Part shown: piece by piece, positions 37,601-52,600 of the stretch
Layout of the letters: each line of letters starts with the position of its first letter
How positions within the stretch are numbered: position 1 is the first letter of the stretch
Source of the DNA: Lepisosteus oculatus
Lineage: Eukaryota; Chordata; Actinopteri; Semionotiformes; Lepisosteidae
DNA length: 64,000 nt
NCBI RefSeq assembly: GCF_040954835.1
Contig: NC_090698.1
Coordinates: 27,271,501 to 27,335,500 of the forward strand
Direction: 5' to 3'
Notes under the pieces: generated by a model
What the model was told of the DNA's origin: nothing
Databases searched by the model: none
Seen by the model: only the letters and a program-made list of their open reading frames with translations
Program-made: the position numbers and the translations under genes

Positions 37601-40600
37601 TCGAGTTATGGAAAATTAACATGACCTGCAGAAAGAGAGAGTAAAATAGCAAGTTCCTTTGGTGGAATGAGTGTAACCCAGTCTCTACCGGGGCTCTATG
37701 ATACACGTCTGCCTCACTTTCCTTCCACGCTACTTGTTGTCATGACAGGGAAGCATACAAGTGATTTAATACTTTTTCTTATGCACTGTGTATTTTAGTT
37801 TGTGTTTAAATACTGAACAGTATAGTGTAAGATAATGAAATGTCCACTACAAATTCAATAAAAAGGTCATTTTCTCTATAATGTTTCATTTATTTTCTGT
37901 TGTGAAAATTTGTCAAGTATATACTATGTTTGGTGTTCAAGTATTGTAATTATAGTTTTTTTTCCAAATGTGTTTTCATTCATTGTTATTACATTTTTCT
38001 CCTCCTCTAAAGGGGGGAGGTTTTCTTTCTTTTTCTGTCTCTCTGCCCCATGGACTGCTAGCTGCTGCTACATTCTCTCTCTTGCTCTCTACCTCCCTCC
38101 ATGATTAGCACACACACCTGACAACCAATAAAGGACAATAAACCCTGGTGAGCCTGCAGTTCTGCTGTCCTATCCCTCCTTCTTCACTGGCAGACTCACC
38201 AAGGGCAAATAAGGCAGGTTCACTGTAGAATCATGATTAGTAATTCTTTATATGTGTTTACACAATACTATAGCTAAGAAAGGGTTACATAAACACCTAC
38301 TGGAATTCGATCCGTACATGCTTGTATCCCTATAAGACACTAATTGTTTTAAATTAAGGGTGGTGATGGCTTATCTGGGAAACATTGATTATTATTTCAT
38401 GATCATAATTATTGATAATGATATATCCCACAGTGACAGCAATTGTCATATATAAGGGATCCCTTGGTTGTGATAAATTATGATCTGATTTATATATAGA
38501 GATTAAAATCTTTATACCAATTTTAAAATTTAACCTAAAACACCACCTATAGCAAAGAATGGAAATCTTTGTGCATCACCAGTATTCAAAATAATGCATG
38601 TATTTTTATTAAGGATTAATGGGCATGCTGAGACAGCAGTGATGTTGTTAGTGGAGTGCTGCAGGTATCTGCATTAGGATCATTCCTTTTCCTAGTTCAG
38701 ATCAGTAATCTAGATTCTAGTACACCTAGCAAATTAGTAAAGCATGCAAGTGTCGTTAACTAACAAGATCAGCAAACACTGCAAAAGCTACAAAGGAAAG
38801 GACTTATTCCAAATTCAGGACATAAACACTTAAACGCCTGGAAGATAATATTTCATAGATACAAGTTATATAGCAAAAAAAACAGATAGCAAAAACATAA
38901 ACTACAAATATAAAATTGGAATCACCAAGTTTGAAAAGCCAACTTTATTGAAAAGACTGACGGTCTTGCAGAATTATTCACCCCTTTCCAATGATGTTAT
39001 GTTTTGTTGAATTCCAAATTATGTATACACAGTTATTAAATATTGATGTATTAAAAAATGTTCGCGGATTTCTTGAAGGCATTATTTGGCAAGGTGAAAA
39101 GGGTAAAATCTTGCGTGGGGAAGATGGTGGACCAAGATCCTACGATACACTTTGACTGTTTTATGTCCAAAGACCCGATCAGCCACAAAGACACTCTTTC
39201 GCAGCAGGCTCTGGGCTCATTTGTAAGTACAAAAATAAATAATTTCAGTTTTGTCCTGTGATTGCTTTTGATACTTCATGAGACTGTAATTTAGACCAAT
39301 AATGCTTGTTATATCCAGTTCCCAAAAGTAAGAATCTGACTGGGACAGTTAGTGCTTCAGTATGTCTGATTTCAAACACATAATGAACGAGCATATTAAA
39401 TCACTGTGGACATCTCCCCTCAAAACAGTTCCAGATTTATTTTATGGCATTTGAACTCATCTGGAATGTTATGTCAACAAATATAATGCCTTGCACTGTT
39501 ATAACACTTTGCTTCCCTAAAGTGTGTTACTTATAGGAATCCCAGTCAGGCAAAACGTATATCTTTAAAACTCATTCATAAAGTAAGATGAATTGTTTTA
39601 TTGCGCTTGAGAAGTGATGATCACTGGGGTTGTTTTTGTCAGTTAAAAAGAAATAATGCAGCTTGAATTTAAACTCAGGGTTTTTACACACATCATCAAC
39701 TTAAGTTGTTTCTTTACATTTTAAAATGTACTTTTATTATTAATAATTGATTTGTTCAAATACCAGGAGTAGGATTGGAAGCATTATTTAGCTGCCATTG
39801 TTTTGAATTCCAAAATTCTGTTTCAGAATGTTTAGCTATAAAATGTAGATGTCCATTCCTAAAATCCTCAGTAAAAATGTTTCTTCATATGTAGTGAATA
39901 TGCATTAAACAATGGCACATATGGTTGTATTATACTGTTTGTCTGTATCCTTTTTGTTTCTAATTTTTAGCAAAAAGCATAAAAAGTTCTATAATTGTTC
40001 TCTTCACAAGTAAATGTCATCGGCCTCTATCCCTTTCTTTTCAGCATTCGCTTTAGGTTTTAGAAATTCTGACTTTTCTCCAAATACAAGCACCACTTGC
40101 TGAGACCCTGTATAAACCCTCTGATTTATAATCATTACCGCAAGACCAGCAACATTCAAAGAGTGATTCATTTAGCTTTGCAAATTAGTTTCTCAGGCTT
40201 GTCACCATCCAATGTAGCTGGCATACTGTAAATAGAGAGAGCAATTCTGTAGAGTATAGCACAGGTTCAAGTGCACTGATGCTCAAGTCTTCAATTTAGG
40301 TCCTGTGCATATCCATCCTAATAAAGCTTTCTCCTTAGACATGTTGAAAAGCCTGTTAGGAGCCTTGAAAGGTCTAATCATAATGGTCCTATTGGATAGG
40401 ACTCTTCTGGCTCAAGATTTTTAGGAAAGCAACCAGCAACCGATGTCTCTATAATAAAATCCTTTTTTTAAATCAAGATGTTAGTAGAGCACTTGATATT
40501 TCTCTTTATTCTCAGGTCTTTCTTTTTGACTTCAATGAGAAAGAAGAGTTTTGTAGCAGGCCACGGCAATGCTTGCCTTGTGCAGTGGTCTCAGTCATCC

Positions 40601-43600
40601 CCTGTGACTCTGTGCCAATTGTCACATGTACTCCCCTCTCAAAACTATCAGCTTTAGGACTGCCATATGGTAAGTGTATAACCTCTACCAAATGCTATTT
40701 ACACCAAACATTGCGTGTGCGTTTATTGTGAGATCCTTTAACATAGGCTCTCTTCCATTTGATTGAACAAGTTACCAGTTAAAGGGGAACTGCAGTCCCA
40801 ATTTCTCAGACCGGTTATAAAATCTTAGTAACATAATAAATTAACTGACGTTATAAAAAAAAGGCAAATTTCTAATTAAGCACAAAATCGTGAACTTTGT
40901 GAAAGTACAGTTATTCAATTTCCCACGAATTGTGATGTGTTGCAGCCCTTCCCGCTCACTAGTCTCCGTAATGACTAATGTAATGTGATGTACTGTATGA
41001 GCAAGTTGTGCAGCAGACATTTTACCACAAAAACGTTCCGACATGATCTGCATGCAGAGTTAACAAGCAAGTTCCATTGATCAACAAAACCATCTTGGAG
41101 TCGAGAACAATATTTCTATTGGATTAAAAGAGATGTATTCACAAGCCCGCTTGTTTACAACGTCATAGCATGTCACCGGACGTTTTGTTGCCTTGTTCTG
41201 AATCACAGAACATGGCGCTGTGCATATCTGTAACGTTGTCTATTTTGTGATGTAAATTGGCAGTTTTACAGGTAACTATGTACATTTTACTATTATTGCA
41301 GTTTGAATGCACTCATCAATGCTGATTTTTTCTAACCCTGAGGTATGAAAAAAGCATTGCAGATCCCCTTTAACATTTTACATCTTACAGCTATGAGACC
41401 AGAAATAATCTGTCAGCAATTTAAGCACAGAAGAAATTAGAAGATTATTCCAAAATATGTACCCTACCCAAAATGAATCAACAAAGAAACTGTGAAGGGC
41501 TCAGCAGTGTCTCGATCAGTGTAAAAACTGCACATGGAGTAAATAGTTCATTCTATGACCTATCTATTGCTAGTTAGAGTCCTGGTTTAGTCACTCATTG
41601 GACTATGACTGCGAGTACAGTGTTGACCACATACATCAAGAAATGCCAAGGCTGATTGGGATACAGCCAGCTATAGTGGAAATTGCATGGTGTTAGCCTG
41701 TGAAAATAAAAGAGAGAAATTTGGTTAACCGTGGAAATCTAAACTTAAATACCCATCATACCATCCATCCATTGTCTTGGTCATACTGGTAGGCTAATTG
41801 AACTCTGGGAAAATTAGCCCTGGTGTGACTGTATGCGTATTTGTGTCTGTGTGTGCCCTTTGATGAACTGGCATCCAATCCAGTGTGAGTCCAGCCTTGT
41901 GCCCGTTGAAAAATGGATATAAAGTATTTTTTGTCCTCATTAATAAGGAAAGGGAGCACCCCTAAAGCCAAAATGCAGTCTGAAAGCAAATCTTATTATT
42001 CTGTATTTCGTTAAGCCAGTTCAATACACATTGCTTCAGCGAAACGTTTGGATAAATTCAAATGTAAAACTCCCGATCATGAAAGGTTGCAGGTTACACA
42101 GGACATAAAAACTGTTTTTTTCCAGGAAGTTAGCTGTGAACTTTTTTTTATTGACACATTTATCTTGTAAAACCTTTCTCAGTTTCACCTTCAAAAAGCA
42201 AAACCTGGTGCACTGTGTTTTATTCTTTTCTGTTTCGTCCTTCACTTCACAGGCTCAGTGGAACGCTGGAAAAGATGCACTGTGGCTGAGAGAAGAGGAA
42301 GAGGAGAGAACACCACCATTACATTTAAGCATTATGGCACCACAGAACATAATGTGGTTTTGACAGATTACAACTGTCCAGGGAGCTCATCAAGTTCTTC
42401 ACTTCCAGGGAATAACCAAGCAAAAAATCCAAAAAATGCACAATCATACAGAGGTCAGAAAAGTGGAATAGGAAATGTGCAGGTTTCATGTAATGAAAAC
42501 TCCACCGACCAACAGTGGGCACTTTCATATTTTTCCTCTGGATCTATGCCTTCTTTCAGTTATATCAACGAGGCACAAACAGAAATAAACTGGACATCAG
42601 AGGCACTATCTTCTTTCATGGAAGGTAAAGTGCATCTTGGGAAGCCCATGAGTGTGTTGAGTCCTCCTTCCAAGGATGTAGAGATTGAACAATCATACCC
42701 CGGTAGGCACTATTTAACAGCAAGTCCTGGTGACTCAGTTTATAATAGGACAGATAAGTACCAGAATACCTTTAACCCGCAAATGATGAGCGAATCTGCC
42801 ACACAACCATCTACTGAGCTTTCTACCACTGTCATCACGTCACGAGTTGTGAAAGACCCCCGATTAAATGGAAGAGAAAAGGATAGCTTGAAAAGAAAAA
42901 TCAATGAGGAGCCAGGCTTAGAACCACATCTGAGAAAGCTATGTGTTTACCCTGCCTCACAGTCTCATACTGAACCAGTTTCAGAAAATGATTTGTACAG
43001 CCCCAATGTGCAAGTGCCTGAAAATAAGCATCCTTCAAGAAAGAAACCCCATGCTAAAGCCATTGCAGGACATGACAGTCGAAATAGTATAATAAGGATG
43101 AACAAAAGTGTAGGGGCATCTCGGGTAACTCATCCCAAAGGACTGTTCCTACATGCTCCTTCTACACACAACAAGCAGGATCTTCCCATAGATCTGCTCA
43201 AAATGAAATTTCAGAAATACTCCCTGTACCTTGTGATGACAGAAAAGGAAAGAATCGCAAAGGTTCGTTCTCTGAAAAATGTGCCTTTAGAGGAAAAAGA
43301 ACTTTTACTCCGCAGAATTAGGTTTTATGAAAAATATTTAAAGAAGCATTTGCTTCACCAAGAAGATAGCTCTGTGGTAAGGGATATTCATAGAGCTCCC
43401 AGAGTTCCATGTAGACAGTCCTTGTACAGTAAAGGCACCAGCACTGAGCGTTGCTCTGTGCAGCAGGTAAAAGCTGAAGCTGATGGCCAAAAGGTGTCCA
43501 AAATGATTTCAGATGGACAACAGAAACTGAGTTTAGTAAACGTGTCACATAGCACTAAAGATTTTCCAGAGAAAACTGATGTGGTACCAGATGAATCCAG

Positions 43601-46600
43601 ACCTGACCTTTCTGTGAATGCTGAAGTAGATTTAAAAGAGAGCTGCACTAAAGGCAATTATAAACCCTTATTGAACATTGGAGGGGCAGATTCTCAAGTG
43701 AACCTGACAAATAAGATATCCACAGCGAAGGAAAGTGAACTTGACACAGAGCAACACTGTAGTACATCGGGGAATCAGGTCACAGAGTCAGCAGAAGCTC
43801 CTCCAGAATGCCAGTCTGCTGCGGTACGACAAAGTCTTCATCTGCCAGACGAATTGCAACTGGGACGTACTTTAGATCACACAAAACAAAACCTGAATCA
43901 TTATGAGGCAGGTTCTAATTTTGACTTAACTTTGGAGACATCTTCCAGTTTGGATCACACACATCTACAAAAGTCTATTACCGTGAAAACCTACAAGGGG
44001 TCTTGCGAGAATCCAATAGAAGCAACAACATCCAGTGCAGAGACAATGGATGTTGATCACTTTTACTTTCTTTGTGAACACCAACAAGATTCAGCAGGAA
44101 AGCTGGAAGGTTCAGAACTTAGAAGTGAAGAAGCAGTGCATTCTGAACAAGAAACTGCAAATGCAGAGGAATATTGCACCAATGATTTGTGTATTTCCCA
44201 CTATGAAGAGGTATCCTATGGTGTTGTTTCAGAAAACGGGGAGGCTATTGAGTGTGATCTCTTTAGTCAGAACCACTTGCAACACAAAACAGCACAATTA
44301 GAAGCAGGCAACATGCGCCATACCAGCTCAACACATATTAAGAAAAGGGATGGTGGATGTGACACACAGGCTTCTCACACAACTGGAAACGAAGGTGAAG
44401 ATTCACCATGTAATTATGAATTTGAGGAGGCTGAAAGGGAATGTTGTGAGACTCATGCCATTAAGGATGGTGTTAGTTCCTCAGATAAAGTGTACTGGTT
44501 TTTACACCGAAGAATACAATTTGGACAGATGATAAGTACAGCATCACACCCACATGCAATAAAAACTGCTTCAAATGCAGGTTCCCTGAAAGACATGGCC
44601 AATCATTCCAGTTTGTCTGAGGACATGACTGAAATGAAACACGAAGTCTCCCGGGCCACAAAGAAACCAAATTTCCAGATTACAATTAAAAGTGATGCCA
44701 GGGATTCCTGTATCACCAGCCCACAGTTATGTAAGCTGCTTTTTTTTAAGAAATCTTCATATAATGAAACCGAGCATAAAAGGATAAAACAAATCATGAG
44801 CTCATCAGCATTGGATGGTGTATCGTCTAATGGAACTGTATCTTTATGTGCTCAACAACCTGAAAACATATGTATTTCTTCCCCTACAAAAGACAATGAA
44901 TATGTTCCAAAAGATCCTGTTTTTTCTAATTGCAAAGAACAAAAAACTGTCACCTATGATACATCCTTCAGTAAAACAAAGATTGAAGGGTATATTGGAC
45001 ATGAATCAGAGATCAGTCAAAGTGATCTTGCACAAAAACAAAAAGATATCACAACTGACTTCAAGCCATTTCATGAAGGTACTGACATTTCGGACTCTGA
45101 GCCTTCACACCTGCTTAAAAATCATACTGAAATGAAAATGACACTTCAGGGAAAGATAGGGTTTTCATCTCACAGAACGGTTCATAAATGCCTTTCTGAT
45201 AATTCAGAAGAGCAGTTTGAATTAGAAAATAAGATTAAAGCGTTTGAACAAAACAGATCTATTTTGCTGAATAGCATTTGTGTGCAAAGCCATGCAAATT
45301 GTTTTGACCTTGGTGCAGATGTAGATGTCAGATGTGATCACAGTACAGCTGCAGAAGACTCTTCACACAATCTGCTGATCCCTGCAACCAGCCAGTCCAA
45401 ATCTCCAGAAGGGAAGCAATCAGCGGGACAGATTGTTGACATTGGCATGACCTCGTACTTCAACATAAATAGTAATGCTGGGAAAAAATCCAAGATCTCC
45501 ACTGTTTTCAAAAACAATCAAGCGAGACTTTTTAGGAAACATACAGGCTTTTCCACATTGTGTCAAAGAAAGAAATTGCATAAAACGTTTATAAAAGCGC
45601 CAGGAGGTCTGAACAGGATTTCCAAGTCACAACCCACTGTATTGATTTCAAAAGAAAATAATTCAAATGGTGTGAAAAGAATTCAAATGTCCAGGAAAAA
45701 CAATCCTATGGTGCTAAGAAATGTTTGGAAGGCTCAGCACCTGAAAAACCTTATGAATTTGAAGGTGGTCAAGTCTCAAACAGCTGTAGCCAGAAAAAAA
45801 ATCCAGATGAAAAAGTGTCAATATGCAAAGAATAACCAGGAGGAAGCTCATATTTCTTGTAGCTTCAACCCCTCTGCGAGTAAAGAGGAAGAGTCAAATT
45901 TACTGCAGAATGTATGTGATGAACAGAAGAATTGGAAAGAAAAGCTTCTTGTTACAGAGGACATCAAAGAGCCTGGCAGCACACATGTTTCAAATTTACC
46001 TTTCACTGCTCCTGTTCCAAATGAGGATTATTTGAATACTCCCCAGGTAGAGGACTCTGCAAAAACACAAGAATGCCAAAGTAAAAAGGTCTGGGGGTCA
46101 ACAGAGCTTTGTGGTTCAATCTTTCAATCTAGCCTGACTCCTTTCAGATCAATAATGGCAGAAAATGAAAAGAGTCTTTCTTGTGCATTTCCTATAACGG
46201 CTGAAAAAGCAATGCCAGTTGACATCCATGTAACAGAGACAGAGGAAGTGGCAAGGCCTAATATCAGTATATCTCACGCCCAGGAAACATTATCGGCTGG
46301 TGTAAATATGGATTACCTGCTGAAAATTCATTCTGAGCCACGTGTTAATCCATTAGAAAATGCAGTTAGCCTCTGCACCTCTGGAGCAGAGGTTGTGACA
46401 AATATTGATTCTTGGGAACCTAGCAAATTAGAGAATAAAAATACATACATGGTAATCCCTGCATTGCCAAAAGACAAAGAGAAGTTGGAGCTGTTGAAAG
46501 AAAATACTGGGATGGATAGTATGACTTCCCATGAAGGACAGACTGCAAGAAATGAAAATTCCGAATTTAAATACTTCTCTCATGGGGCGGAATCTAGTCT

Positions 46601-49600
46601 TGAGTTCACAACAGGCTCACACCACAGGGAGAAATCAAAGAAGGACAAGGAGGATGTCAAAAAGACTAACAGTACTTGTTTATCCTGCTCTTCAGGGAAA
46701 TGGAAGCCCAAGCACTACCTACAGAAGAAAAATGCCCCTGAAGCAGATGATGATAGAGGCAAATCCCTTTACTATGTACATCAAATAGGTAGTTTTGCTG
46801 CTAAGCTGACAGAAATATTCAATGTTACCTTGAATTATTCTAATACAGATGAAAGGGACATTGACACAGGCAGTCATCAAACTGGAAAATGTTCCAGGTT
46901 ATTATACCAAACTGAGAATCATTCTCCAAATGATTTTGCAAAGACAGCGGATACCCTTTGCAGTTCTAAAGGTAAAGACCTAAATAGGTTAAGTGCAATT
47001 TTGAGTGAAAAACAGAACTGCCGCAGAGGCTCAAGAAAGGATTTTGAAGTCATCACAAGTGCTGAACAAGTCAACCAACATTTTACACAGCAGTTACCCG
47101 AAGCAGACAAACAAAAAGACAGACATCAAACAAAATCTCTATCAATCCTGCCTGACACTAAGATTCAGATGGAATCTTACAGCTATAATCTATTTAGAGT
47201 AGCAAGTGGCAGTGTTTGGTACCATTGCAAAGATGAAATGGGAGACTCATTTACACTAATCAAACAAACAGAAACTGTTAAGAATCACCATGAAATAGAA
47301 CCCAGTCACTCCAAAATGGATTTATTTTACACTACATTAAAAATAGACTATAGTGTGAAAGACATATCAAATACTCTAAAGGAGGCTGATGCTGCATTTT
47401 TGTTGGATCAGTTATATCCCCTGAGATCAAAATGCAGGGAGATGCTTACCTCATTTGTTTCAGCCTTTGAGAGAGATCAGTGTGTGAACTTCAAGGAAGC
47501 TTTTATTTCGAAAGACCTAATCATGGAGAAACATCTAAAAGGCTTAGCCGAACCCATAAAGCTGAAATATAGAGCGCTGAACTCATTTCTAGAACTCCAA
47601 ATGATGATGGAAGCAGTGCAATTTGTGGAAAACAAAATAAGTTTCCTGAATGGATCACCAACATTCAGGAGTTTACTTTGGTATGACCCATCTCTGTACA
47701 GTGAGCTCAAGAAAGGTAAGAATGGATTCCAGCAGCAGTCATCTTTGTACCCACAATTCCAGGAATGTCTTGCGCAATATGGCTACAGTGAGTTGAGAAA
47801 ACACCACTCTTATTTCTCTTCACCCACATGTTTGCACACCAAAGAAACTTCTTATTACTTGTTCCTGAAGAACAGAAGGGAAAGAGCTGAGAGCCTGGCT
47901 GCAGTGCATAATTACACCGACTATGGCAGTTTCTTTTTTTCAGTACCTCTGTCATGTGGCATCAACTTTGGGAATAGCATAGAAGACTTGCAACTTCTTC
48001 TAAGAAATATTTGCTCTTTCATGCGAAACCTTCCAAAAGAGGTTTTGTGCGACAGCTTCGATTTCGCAAAGGTGGTGCATCTTTCCATCATACGAAGGCT
48101 GGTTTGTGAAAAGGTCAACTTCCTGATGAGCAACAAAGACATCAATTCAAAAGCCTCATGGTTTGGGTTCGAACACATTCTGTTTGATGTTGCAAAGACT
48201 CTGGTGTGGAAGGACCTCAAGGGGCAGGAAAGTGGTACAATCCAATACACAGGTGTGAAGCAGAGGACCGTGTTGCAGGTTAATAACATTGCTGTTCGCC
48301 ATCAGCAGAAACTCTATGACAAGATTGTGTCTGACTGTGTAGCTGCTACTTCAGGATCCAAACCCAGAGCAAACCAACACTCCTGCTCAATGAATGGGAA
48401 ACAAGAAGCTGTACAGGTAAACAGCTGTCTGCCTGGTCAATCAGTTGTTAGCTTGTTAGAAATCAGAAAGTTTGTCTTATTTGATGTTCTAATTGTTTTC
48501 AACTTAGTGATTTGTGAAGGTAGACAATGCTAAGAGTCCTATGTGACAAATATTTTGTGTTTTCTCCTGCTCATCATTGGTGAAATCCTAATAATAGCAC
48601 ACAAAGGACTTACTAGCACAAATGTACTAAAAAAAGAAAATATGTTTTGAAATTATTGGATTTTCTAGGATATAACCTAGAAGTAATCAATCTATATATC
48701 AATTAACTGGCCATTGTAGTGATGTTCATGGCCATATTTTCAAATCTAGTACCAGAAAAACACTAACTCTAAAATGGAATTATTTCCTGTCAAGTATTGA
48801 TGGGAAGGCAGTGAAATAAAAGGTATGACTTTGGACTCATGACTGGCAGGTTGTGGGTCCCAGTCCCTGCTGCAGACACTGATGTAGTACCTTGAGAGAG
48901 GTACTTTACCCAATTGTTTGTCTTCTCAGACTAAAGATTGGAAAAACACTTATTTCCATAAGTAAAACAGAAAAAATAAAAGGAAAAATACAAAGGAATC
49001 TTAGTGGATAAAGGAAGTCTGATTGGAACCTCAGAAACATATGATCCCAGCTTTTTGGTGATGGTCTTGTAAAATTTGGTTGATAATTCGATTTTGAGAT
49101 CTGTATGAAATCATACTAACTCAGCTGTTTTTCATAACATGTAACCATCCGGTTATACTCATAATTACTGGAACCAGCATTATAGAATGATTTACATAGC
49201 TCTTGGTCGGAATGACAGTGAGAATTTTGTGCCACATGCCGCCATCTTAACTATGTCACAATAGCGCCCAGCATCCCAAGGGAAGTTTCTTGGTCCCATT
49301 GTTGGGTCTCCTGAAGTAGATTACCCTATCATCTTTAAAATCAAAATTTAAAATGGAAAATGTAAGTGATGGTGCTCGTGCTGATGACAAGTGTTTGTAT
49401 TGATAAACAATGATAATAATTCTTTACACTTACATAGCACTTTTTTGGTCACTCCACTCTAAGTGGACTTCCTGTCATCTCTGATGTGTAACACCCACTT
49501 GGATGACATAATGACAACCAAAGTGCACCAGTACACTCACCACACACCAGCTATCAGTGGGGAGGAGAACAGAGTGATGAAGCCAGTTCATAGATTATAA

Positions 49601-52600
49601 GGAGGCCAGAGATTGGTAAAGGCCAGGGGGAATTTGGTCAGGACACAGGGGTAACACCCCTAATCTTTTCGAGAAATGCCCTGGGATTTCACTACAGAGA
49701 GTCAGGACCTCAGTTTTATGCTTCATCTTAAGGACAGAGCCTTTTTTACAGTATAGTGTCCCCTTCCCTCTGCATTAGGGGCATTGGGATCCACAAAAAC
49801 TGCAAGGCAAGCACTCCTTACTGATTCCTACTAACACCCCTTCCAGCAGCAGCCTTAGCTTTCCCAAAAGGCCTCAGCCAGGCAGTGCCAGATTTCCCAT
49901 TAGGCACTATAGGCACCAACAGTCTTCAAACACCAAATGCCAGTAGCCAGGCACTCAGGCTTAGCTTCAGTGGGTTCCCAATTGTGAGCTGAAGTGTGAT
50001 AGAGCTGCTGGCTACATCAGCAAAATTAAAATTAGATATGGATGGATGTTTGCCCGTTATGCCTTGTTAATATCGACAATTTACTTTCTCACATTTCATG
50101 TTTCATGTTTCATATGTAAATGTCAATGATAAAGTGTACAATGTTTTAAAAGATGTTTTTTAAATGTTTTTGTCATCTCTGCTGTTCAAGGATTAAGTGA
50201 TAAATCTTATCGAACCAATTTTATATAATTATGAGATTGAATATGATATTTTTATGGTAAAAACTAAAACCTTTGGTTTAAAATATATTGATGTACTTAG
50301 CCGTATGTACTGTAATTGAGACAGACACTGCATTACTGTCTACACTGCACACATTACAGTTAAGGCATGAAACATCGCTATACAGTATATCATTGTACCC
50401 TACAGGAAAATCATCCCCTTTTAGGGTGCAACGTCTGACACAACAGAATACAGTAATATTTTTACAGTCAATGTCCAGATTGCACTGTGCTAAAAGTCAT
50501 TTCTAGTGTAAAAAACCTTTGTGAAGACATCTCATTATCCATGGGCTTTAGCAGTAAAATAAGATAAAAATAGTCAAGTGAAATGTTTCAGAACAGGAAA
50601 GCTTATCTAGTGAATGCGTAGTGCATCATATTGTTTTTCAACACTGAAGACAGCTTGTATCATAAGCAATACAGCAGGTCTCAGTGCACCGTACTTTCCT
50701 GACAAAACCACAGAGATAACTTATTTAGGAGATCCCACTTCAAGGTGAAAAGGTAGATCAAGATTAGGCTGAGTACAGTACGGAGCTTGCACCAGTGATT
50801 ATCTGAGACGTTTGAACAGCTGTGGAACATTTCTCAGTCCATTCAGAAAAGCTGTAAAATTCTTCTGGAGCTCCCCTGTACACCAAAGACTGGTTTTGCA
50901 CATTCTGGAAACTCAGGAAAAAAGTCTCTCTGATAGCCAAGCAAGCCTAGGACCGAAGGATGTGCGATCTTTCTGACAAGCAAGGGCAGTTTAGAATGAG
51001 TTGTGTCTTTGCTGCCTCAGGTTACTTTCCTTACAGACTAGTTACAGCCCCACCATACATCACAGAGCCCGATAAAAACTGTATTTTTTTTACTTGAAAC
51101 TGGGGTCTTGAATTTGCAGTTTTTAAGTTGCTATAGTCTGTAGAATGTCATTGACGTACTGGAAAAAGCTCCAGGGTTTAATTTTATTGCAACAGCTCGG
51201 CAAGCCATTTTTGGAGAAAGATGAGAGTGTTTATCACCATAGCCAATTGATTGATTTAGAGCTAGTCTGTGGAAAGCATAAACTCTGACACGTTCTTCTC
51301 ATTGTTTACGTAGAGTAAACCTCACCAGCCTCATGCATTACTAAAATATCAGTCTAGTCAGCATCAATGCTTACTTCAATTATGTGTAATAATGTTCTTA
51401 GAGTGGGAGAATGAGCTGTACTGTCACTCCGATGTACATATATTTGAATTTGAGCAATACATCAAATGCAAAGTACTTCAAGATCAGTGTCAGAAGCAGT
51501 AATACAATATTGTATTTCACACTGGTCACTAAAGGTTTCAGATTTTCTCTCTCTGAAATTATCAGTTACACAACACATTTTAAAGCACTCCTTGTTGTAA
51601 CCCCAGATACAGGGGGAGTTTAAATGGATAAGAAAGCTACTCTCTCTCTCTTTTATTCTCAAGCCATAATTTTGATCATCATTTTCATCAGAGCAAGGTT
51701 CTTTCATGGCTTCATTCTTACTTTAGCCTTCAAGGTCTCCATTATTTGTGAACATTTGCAGTGTATGAGCTGGAGAAAGTGCTTAGGGCTTGTGTTAAGG
51801 CGCCATTTGCACAGATAACTTATGCTGTGACTCGATATTCTCTGCCCTCTGACTGTCCAATTTGTGTTGTTCAGAAGTGAAGGTCATTGTAACTGCAGAG
51901 GGGAAAGACTTAACTTGCTGCTATAAGTCTGCAGTCCTCCTCAGTAAACTAGCTTTTTCACAAGTTACCATTTTCAACTTATCATTTGGGTCCTGAACTG
52001 CAGTAACTCACTAATCAAGACAACGGAGTCCCAGTCCATAAATTCATTAATATTTAATCTGCTTTTTTCTTAACCTTCTCCTCCTTCAATTGAGCTAACA
52101 ATAATTCAGAAACTTTCAAAGGATCATTTGATTTGTTTTTTTGCTGTCAGCCTACTCTTAATGGGACATCGATCTACTTTATCCTGGAGGATCTCCCATC
52201 ACTAGCTAATTCCCAAATTGTGTATAAATATTTAGGTGTGCTAAAAGAAGTAAAACGTTATTCTTTATTCATAGGCTCGAGGTTCTATTTAATATACTGT
52301 ACAGTTTAAAGTGATGAGGCATTATTTTGAATTTTTATACATCTTTGGAAAGGTATTTACAACCAGCTTTAAAGGACCACTGTCATCACCTTTCATTTGA
52401 AAACATAATTTGTATAAGGCTGTTTCATAATTTATTAGCTGTTTGTTCCACTAGGAAAAGCACTGCTGCAGGATTCTAGGATCCTGTCTACGCTAGATAG
52501 CAACAGTGCCAAACTTCAGCTTGTTATCGTCAGATCATAGAAGCAAAGGAAAGGTTGAGCCTGTTCAGTTCAGTGAGACAGTAGATGGCGCTCTTCCCTC

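Noticed and set aside
37192..40669. TASOR instead of TEX15 as the gene identity
   Set aside because: DUF3715 occurs in both, but the single giant exon, the C-terminal TEX15 domain and the PURG/PPP2CB neighbours identify TEX15.
48417..48533. Read-through end of the giant TEX15 exon (38 extra codons)
   Set aside because: A good donor at 48417 on a codon boundary and phase-matched downstream exons 8-10 make this intronic.
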